Of a stretch of 8,998 bases of DNA, positions 4,796 through 8,998 are shown in pieces (within the stretch, counting starts at the first letter, position 1; each line of letters starts with the position of its first letter). This stretch comes from an uncultured Planctomycetaceae bacterium (lineage in GTDB: Bacteria > Planctomycetota > Planctomycetia > Planctomycetales > Planctomycetaceae), in contig CALJUK010000750.1 of the NCBI GenBank assembly GCA_937975745.1, forward strand, positions 1 to 8,998, given 5' to 3'. The notes beneath the pieces were generated by a model. The model had not been told where the DNA came from and did no database searches. It worked only from the letters and a program-made list of their open reading frames with translations. Position numbers and translations under genes: made by a program.

Positions 4796-7183
4796 ATGAC
4801 GAGTATCAACGGTGGCCCTCCCATCACTGCTCGCAATTCTTTTCGCGCTCTGCCGAGCGCCGGGCCCAGCTTCGATAGCGCGATTCAGAACCCCTGGTTT
4901 CAGTCACTGATGGACTCGTTGCCAGCGTGCGTCGCGTACATCGACCGGGACGAGCGGTATCGGCTCGTCAGCCGCTTGTATGAGAACTGGTGCAAGAGAC
5001 CCCGTTCCGAGATCATCGGCCAAACAATCCAAGCCGTTTTTGGTAGTGCATTTCGGCAGAGGATTTCCGATCACCTTGCGGAAGCCTTTGCTTCCGGTCA
5101 GGTCCACTCGTTCGTCGAGCAGCAGATCCGCTATCCGGACGGCGATGTCCGCGACGTCAAGGCCACGCTTTCTCCCCACCGCGATGATTCCGGAAACGTC
5201 GTCGGTCTGTTCGTGCACGTCACCGATATCAGCGAGTTAATGACGACACAGCGACGCTTCGCGGCAACACTCAAGGCCGGCCGCGTCGGAAGCTGGGAGT
5301 GGAATGTTCAGACGGGTCACTTCTGGTGGTCCGACACGATGTGGTCGCTATTCGGCTTTGCCAATGAGGACCACGAAGGATCGCTCACGCGATTTTTCGC
5401 CAGGCTGGTCCCGCCTGATCGTCGTCGCTTGCTGCGACTGATGCGATCTCCCGAGACGGCTCGCGTCCTGGACGAAGACTTCATGATTCGCCTGCCGAAC
5501 GGCGAAGAGCGTTCCCTTCGGTTCCGCGCGACCCTGCAGTTCGATAAAGATGGGCAGCCAATCGTTGTCGGGGGGACTTGCGCTGACACCACTCGAATCA
5601 AGCAAAGCGAGCAGGAGTCCATCCGCAACGAACAGATCGCCCGCGCACGACTGCTGGAGTTGGAGCAAATCTATCGGCTGGCACCTGTCGGACTCGCGTT
5701 GCTCGATCGTGACCTGAGATACGTCAAAATCAACGACACGCTGGCCCGAATCCACGGAGTTCCCGCCGAAGTCAACATCGGGCGAACACTCCACGACTCG
5801 ATTCCCGCGATCGCCAATGAGGTCGAATCCCATTTTCGCGACGCAATCGACACGCTCCAACCTGTACTGAACCGCGAAGTTCGGGGAATGACGAACGCCG
5901 ATCCCACCCGGGAACACGTCTGGCTGGAGAGTTACCTTCCGTTGGTCGGGCCCGACAATGAGATCCTGGGCGTGCAAGTGGCCGTGCAGGACGTCACCGA
6001 GATGCGACACGCCGAAGCGATGTTGCGCAGCAGCCACGCCAAGCTGCAAGCCCTCAGCGAGCGGTTGTCGCTCGTTCTGGAATCGCTGCCGATGTGCACC
6101 TTTACTGTCGACATTGATGATCCACATGCGAAGTACACCATCAACCAGAACTGTTGCACCATCTTCGACTTTGGCAACCAGAAGCAGACGTGGAACCGTC
6201 AGAGCTGGCTGCAGCGGGTCCACTCCAAAGACCGGGCTGACGTCGAAGCAGCGATCGACCAACTGCTGCAACAGGGTACAATGGAAGTCACTTACCGCTG
6301 GCAGGTCGCCGACGGAAGTTATCGCTGGATCACCGAGTCGGCCCGCCAGGTTACACTGCCTGAGGAGGACGGTCACAGGCACCAGATTATCGGGATGTGG
6401 CAGGATATCTCGGAGCGCAAACAGGCCGAGCTCGACCTGCACCACAGCCTGGCCGAATTGGCTCGCATGGGACGACTGCATCTCCTCAGAGACCTGTCGA
6501 CGGAAATCGCACACGAGTTGAATCAGCCATTGACGGCAATCACGCTGCAATCGGGAGTTGCCAGGCAACATGTCAAAGGAGTCGCCAGGCAATGTGCCGA
6601 CGATGACGTCGACCTTGGTGCACTGCGTTTGGCGATTAGAGAAATCGAAGAGCAGGCGATTCGCGCCGGAGAGATAATTCGAACCTTGCGCGAACTCTCG
6701 CGCAAGAGCGAACCCGTTCGCCAACCCATTGCAATCAACGCTCTCGTCGCTAAAGTCCTTCACTTTCTCGACTTCGAACTGCACGCCAAGGGAGTCCGGG
6801 TGGAGACCTTTCTGAGTCCGGACGACCCCAAGGTCATGGCCGATCACGTCCAGCTGCAGCAGGTTCTCCTGAATCTTGTTCAGAACGCAATCGATGCACT
6901 GACGACTAGAGACGTGGATTCCCGCAATGTAACCATTAGCACATCTGTCCTGGGGAGACGACTCGTTAGAATCTCTGTGATCGATTCTGGGCCCGGTCTT
7001 GCCTCTGATAACATGCAAAGCATTTTCGAAAGTTTTTTTTCCACAAAACCCAACAGTATGGGCGTAGGCCTCTCGATCAGCCGTTCGATCGTGACCGCGC
7101 TCGGCGGCACGATCGAAGCAACCAACAGCCCAGGGGGCGGAGCGAGATTCGATGTCGACATTCCCTCCATTAAGAGCGATTGA
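4796..7183 (+). CDS. Four-PAS soluble sensor histidine kinase, FixL-type
   Basis: 795-residue two-component kinase that should sense a signal through PAS domains, autophosphorylate on His573 and pass phosphate to the regulator encoded next. Four PAS domains lie at about 35-146, 152-268, 288-403 and 424-542; the second and fourth look like PAS_3 (GSWEW; YRWQVADGSYRWI) and the others like PAS_4. The phosphoacceptor motif is HELNQPLTAI (from His573), typical of FixL/HPK4 kinases. The ATPase domain has the N box with Asn697, G1 DSGPG from Asp730, an F box, and G2 GVGLS from Gly756; all key residues are present. No signal peptide or membrane helix is seen, so the protein is probably cytosolic. A Cys453-Cys454 pair sits in PAS4. 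The dimerisation helix carries an 8-residue in-frame duplication. The ATG at 4796 lacks a strong Shine-Dalgarno. The signal sensed cannot be read from sequence; no heme site was identified. Confidence 0.95.
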   Translation: MTSINGGPPITARNSFRALPSAGPSFDSAIQNPWFQSLMDSLPACVAYIDRDERYRLVSRLYENWCKRPRSEIIGQTIQAVFGSAFRQRISDHLAEAFASGQVHSFVEQQIRYPDGDVRDVKATLSPHRDDSGNVVGLFVHVTDISELMTTQRRFAATLKAGRVGSWEWNVQTGHFWWSDTMWSLFGFANEDHEGSLTRFFARLVPPDRRRLLRLMRSPETARVLDEDFMIRLPNGEERSLRFRATLQFDKDGQPIVVGGTCADTTRIKQSEQESIRNEQIARARLLELEQIYRLAPVGLALLDRDLRYVKINDTLARIHGVPAEVNIGRTLHDSIPAIANEVESHFRDAIDTLQPVLNREVRGMTNADPTREHVWLESYLPLVGPDNEILGVQVAVQDVTEMRHAEAMLRSSHAKLQALSERLSLVLESLPMCTFTVDIDDPHAKYTINQNCCTIFDFGNQKQTWNRQSWLQRVHSKDRADVEAAIDQLLQQGTMEVTYRWQVADGSYRWITESARQVTLPEEDGHRHQIIGMWQDISERKQAELDLHHSLAELARMGRLHLLRDLSTEIAHELNQPLTAITLQSGVARQHVKGVARQCADDDVDLGALRLAIREIEEQAIRAGEIIRTLRELSRKSEPVRQPIAINALVAKVLHFLDFELHAKGVRVETFLSPDDPKVMADHVQLQQVLLNLVQNAIDALTTRDVDSRNVTISTSVLGRRLVRISVIDSGPGLASDNMQSIFESFFSTKPNSMGVGLSISRSIVTALGGTIEATNSPGGGARFDVDIPSIKSD
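6554..6592 (+). repeat. 24-nt in-frame partial duplication in the kinase dimerisation helix
   Basis: GGAGTTGCCAGGCAA (6554-6568) and GGAGTCGCCAGGCAA (6578-6592) match at 14 of 15 bases with a 24-nt offset. Both encode GVARQ (residues 587-591 and 595-599), just after the phosphoacceptor motif. This looks like a fairly recent tandem duplication. Confidence 0.75.
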
Positions 7184-7187
7184 CACG

Positions 7188-7931
7188 ATGCAAGCCAAAA
7201 CTGACGACGGCCTTCTTGAGATGCCCAATCCAAGCACCAGGCGAGTTGTCGTGGTCGACGATGACGCTGCCGTCAGTCGCGCGATTGTCAGCGCTCTCGC
7301 GCCGGCGGGGATCGAGGTTGAGACGTATCTTTCGGCAGAAGACTTTCTCGTGAATTGTCGCCGACCGATCCACGGTTGCCTCGTGCTAGACATCAAGCTG
7401 CCGGGAGATTCCGGCCTGAAATTGCAGCAACGACTGCTGGCCGACGGGGATCACGTGCCGGTGATCTTCATTAGCGGTCACTCCGACGTTTCCATGACCG
7501 TCCAGGCCTGGCAGACAGGTGCCATGACGCTGCTCGAAAAGCCCTTTCGCATCGAAAAACTCATTTCCGAAGTGGAGCGGGCCTGTCGGTTGTCCGAAGA
7601 GCGACGTGAACACAAGCAGAGGCACATCCTCTGTCGCCGCAAGATTGACGCACTGACGATCCGGGAACGCGAGGTCCTGTTTCTGCTTGTCCGTGGTTTC
7701 TCGAACAAGCAGATGGCTGTCGCACTCAACCGAAGCACCCGGACAACTGACGACCGCCGCCGCCGCTTAAAGCGCAAGCTGGCAGGCGCTTCCGTCCCCA
7801 AAACAGTGCCCGTTGTGGCGGCCGCCGGTTACATGACCGAAGCCAGACGCTGGCCCACAATCGACTCGACGTACGACCTTGAGGGCGAATCCTCGCTGAG
7901 TGATCTGGACGACATCGAAGAAGAGGAATAG
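7188..7931 (+). CDS. FixJ/LuxR-type response regulator
   Basis: 247-residue response regulator and the obvious partner of the upstream kinase, whose stop codon lies 4 nt before this ATG. The N-terminal receiver domain (about 18-135) is complete: acidic pocket Asp24-Asp26, phosphoacceptor Asp68 (VLDIKLPGDSG), Ser96 in FISGHSD, and Lys118 in LLEKPF. A LuxR/FixJ-like helix-turn-helix follows from Leu156 (LTIREREVLFLLVRGFSNKQ), so it should bind DNA when phosphorylated. The recognition helix is divergent: RTTDDRRRRLKRK replaces the usual RTVEVHR-type sequence. After the helix-turn-helix the protein runs on for about 25 residues to an acidic end, LSDLDDIEEEE. Another in-frame start at 7152 would overlap the kinase by 32 nt, and one at 7221 would trim the N-terminus; 7188 was chosen for its spacing to the kinase stop. 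Target genes are unknown; the upstream palindrome is a candidate site. Confidence 0.92.
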   Translation: MQAKTDDGLLEMPNPSTRRVVVVDDDAAVSRAIVSALAPAGIEVETYLSAEDFLVNCRRPIHGCLVLDIKLPGDSGLKLQQRLLADGDHVPVIFISGHSDVSMTVQAWQTGAMTLLEKPFRIEKLISEVERACRLSEERREHKQRHILCRRKIDALTIREREVLFLLVRGFSNKQMAVALNRSTRTTDDRRRRLKRKLAGASVPKTVPVVAAAGYMTEARRWPTIDSTYDLEGESSLSDLDDIEEEE

Positions 7932-7987
7932 CCCTGCATCTCGCCTGCGACTCCGGACTTCACATCGCATTTCGGATCGCAGACGTT

Positions 7988-8042
7988 GGGCTCTCAGGCT
8001 TGACCGGACAAGCCCAGCCCCGGATGATCGGCTGGTCGATCA
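7988..8042 (+). other. Two tandem hairpins between the response regulator and purE
   Basis: First hairpin 7988-8020: inner stem GGCTTG/CAAGCC around loop ACCGGA, plus an outer GGGCT/AGCCC stem. Second hairpin 8025-8042: TGATCG/CGATCA around a 6-nt loop. Neither is followed by a T-run, so they are weak as intrinsic terminators. They could mark the end of the two-component transcript or structure the purE leader. The 184-bp gap does not resemble a purine riboswitch that I recognise. Confidence 0.4.
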
Positions 8043-8101
8043 CCCCCATCGAGTCCGCCAGTGTCAGTCGCGGAATGGGGGCCGGACGGTCAGGTGATTC
8101 T

Positions 8102-8106
8102 GGGAG
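8102..8106 (+). promoter_or_regulatory. Ribosome binding site of purE
   Basis: GGGAG ends 9 nt before the purE ATG. It is the clearest Shine-Dalgarno in the window and supports that start codon. Confidence 0.7.
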
Positions 8107-8115
8107 CCGTGTACC

Positions 8116-8625
8116 ATGACGAAATCGAATGCGCCCCAGGTTGGCATTATCATGGGGAGCAAGTCGGACTGGGAGACGATGCGCCCGGCCGCGGAGATGC
8201 TCGATCGATTCGACATTTCACACGAGTGTCGCGTCGTGTCTGCCCACCGCACCCCCGTCTGGCTGACGGAGTACGCACAGACGGCAGCCGAACGCGGGCT
8301 GCAGGTGATTATCGCAGGGGCTGGTGGTGCTGCACACCTCCCGGGAATGGTAGCCGCCCAAACTCTCCTTCCCGTGCTGGGAGTCCCGGTTCGCAGCAAA
8401 GCCCTCTCGGGACTTGACTCGCTCCTCTCGATCGTGCAAATGCCCGGCGGAGTTCCCGTCGGGACACTGGCCATCGGGGAAGCGGGTGCGAAAAACGCCG
8501 CCCTGCTTGCCGTTCGCATTCTGGCCAACCAGAATCCCGAGTTACAGACACAATTGAAGTCGTTCCACGACGAGCAAACTCAGACCGTGATGGACGATTC
8601 CTACCTCAAGGATTTACAATCGTGA
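8116..8625 (+). CDS. purE: N5-carboxyaminoimidazole ribonucleotide mutase, class I
   Basis: 169-residue cytosolic enzyme that converts N5-CAIR to CAIR in de novo purine synthesis; it normally forms an octamer. Family signatures are complete: GIIMGSKSDW (10-19, phosphate and substrate binding, with Ser15 and Asp18), VVSAHRTP (40-47, including catalytic His44 and Arg45) and GAGGAAHLPGMVA for the nucleotide pocket. The SDW form and the length match bacterial class I PurE rather than the animal AIR carboxylase. The start is supported by a good Shine-Dalgarno. It overlaps the purK start by 4 nt, so the two products are likely made together, as the chemistry requires: PurK supplies the unstable N5-CAIR substrate. 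No unusual residue was noticed. Confidence 0.97.
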   Translation: MTKSNAPQVGIIMGSKSDWETMRPAAEMLDRFDISHECRVVSAHRTPVWLTEYAQTAAERGLQVIIAGAGGAAHLPGMVAAQTLLPVLGVPVRSKALSGLDSLLSIVQMPGGVPVGTLAIGEAGAKNAALLAVRILANQNPELQTQLKSFHDEQTQTVMDDSYLKDLQS

Positions 8626-8998
8626 CACGGGAAGTGCTTCCCGGGGCGTCCATTGGCGTTCTCGGCAGCGGGCAACTCGGCCGGATGTTTGCGATCGCCG
8701 CCAAGCGGATGGGCTACCGGGTTTACGTCTTCTCCCCGGAGTCCGAGACTCCAGCAGGTCAGGTCGCCGATGTCGAGGTCGCCGCCCCGTATGACGACCT
8801 GGACTCCGTCGGCAGCTTCGCCCGGCAGGTTGAGGTGGTCTCTTTCGAGTTCGAGAACATCCCACTACCAACAGTCCAACGGGTCGAACAATTCGCCCTG
8901 GTCCGACCCTCGGGTCACACCCTTCACACCACGCAAAACCGACTGCGAGAAAAGACCTTTCTCCGCAACCCTGGTTTGCCCGTGACGCCTTTCTTCGC
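8622..8998 (+). CDS. purK: N5-carboxyaminoimidazole ribonucleotide synthase, N-terminal part (3' end outside window)
   Basis: ATP-grasp enzyme that uses ATP and bicarbonate to carboxylate AIR to N5-CAIR, the substrate of PurE. The visible 125 residues cover the N-terminal pre-ATP-grasp Rossmann-like domain: IGVLGSGQLGRM (11-22), the VYVFSPESETPAGQVAD stretch, SFEFENIP, and the QNRLREKTFL helix that leads into the ATP-grasp part. The GTG start overlaps the purE stop (GTGA); the next in-frame ATG would cut into the glycine-rich loop, so GTG is preferred. The second Gly of the usual GGGQLGRM loop is Ser16, a mild change. The reading frame stays open to the window end. Confidence 0.95.
   Translation, partial: MTREVLPGASIGVLGSGQLGRMFAIAAKRMGYRVYVFSPESETPAGQVADVEVAAPYDDLDSVGSFARQVEVVSFEFENIPLPTVQRVEQFALVRPSGHTLHTTQNRLREKTFLRNPGLPVTPFF

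Noticed and set aside
5348..7396. 682-codon minus-strand open frame across the kinase and regulator
   Set aside because: The plus strand encodes intact PAS, HisKA, ATPase and receiver motifs. The long antisense frame is explained by codon bias and has no recognisable domain.

Overview
The window looks like planctomycete chromosome, a lineage inference made from the sequence alone. The clues are moderately high G+C, weak or missing Shine-Dalgarno sites before most genes, long gene-poor gaps, an unusual isoleucyl-tRNA synthetase in which GVHH stands where HIGH is expected, and a small YGPFDY-type hypothetical protein that I remember from planctomycetes. No phage, transposon, CRISPR, rRNA or tRNA is visible.

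Layout. (1) 1-1853, minus strand: the first 617 residues of ileS; the 3' end lies outside the window. (2) 1854-2723: about 870 bp with no convincing gene, holding a few hairpins. (3) 2724-3056, minus strand: a 110-residue protein whose last 69 residues are almost pure Asp/Glu with regularly placed Phe/Leu and a terminal Phe, encoded by a GAY-triplet microsatellite. (4) 3057-3802: mostly non-coding, with one doubtful 95-codon plus-strand ORF. (5) 3803-4165, plus strand: the small hypothetical protein, with one possible membrane segment. (6) 4166-4795: a 630-bp gap with short direct repeats, a terminator-like hairpin, and a TGCA-rich cluster around a 16-bp perfect palindrome just upstream of the next gene. 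(7) 4796-7931, plus strand: a two-component operon, a soluble four-PAS FixL-type histidine kinase followed 4 bp later by a FixJ-type response regulator with a divergent DNA-binding helix and an acidic tail. (8) 8116-8998, plus strand: purE followed by purK (cut off by the window edge), overlapping by 4 nt.

How the genes relate. The kinase and regulator almost certainly form one phosphorelay. The palindrome and TGCA repeats upstream are the best candidate operator in the window, perhaps for autoregulation. purE and purK catalyse consecutive carboxylation steps of de novo purine synthesis (AIR to N5-CAIR to CAIR) and look translationally coupled. ileS, the acidic protein and the small hypothetical gene look like independent units. 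The most unusual items are the acidic Phe-spaced protein, the kinase operator region, the non-canonical ileS signature, and an 8-codon in-frame duplication inside the kinase dimerisation helix.
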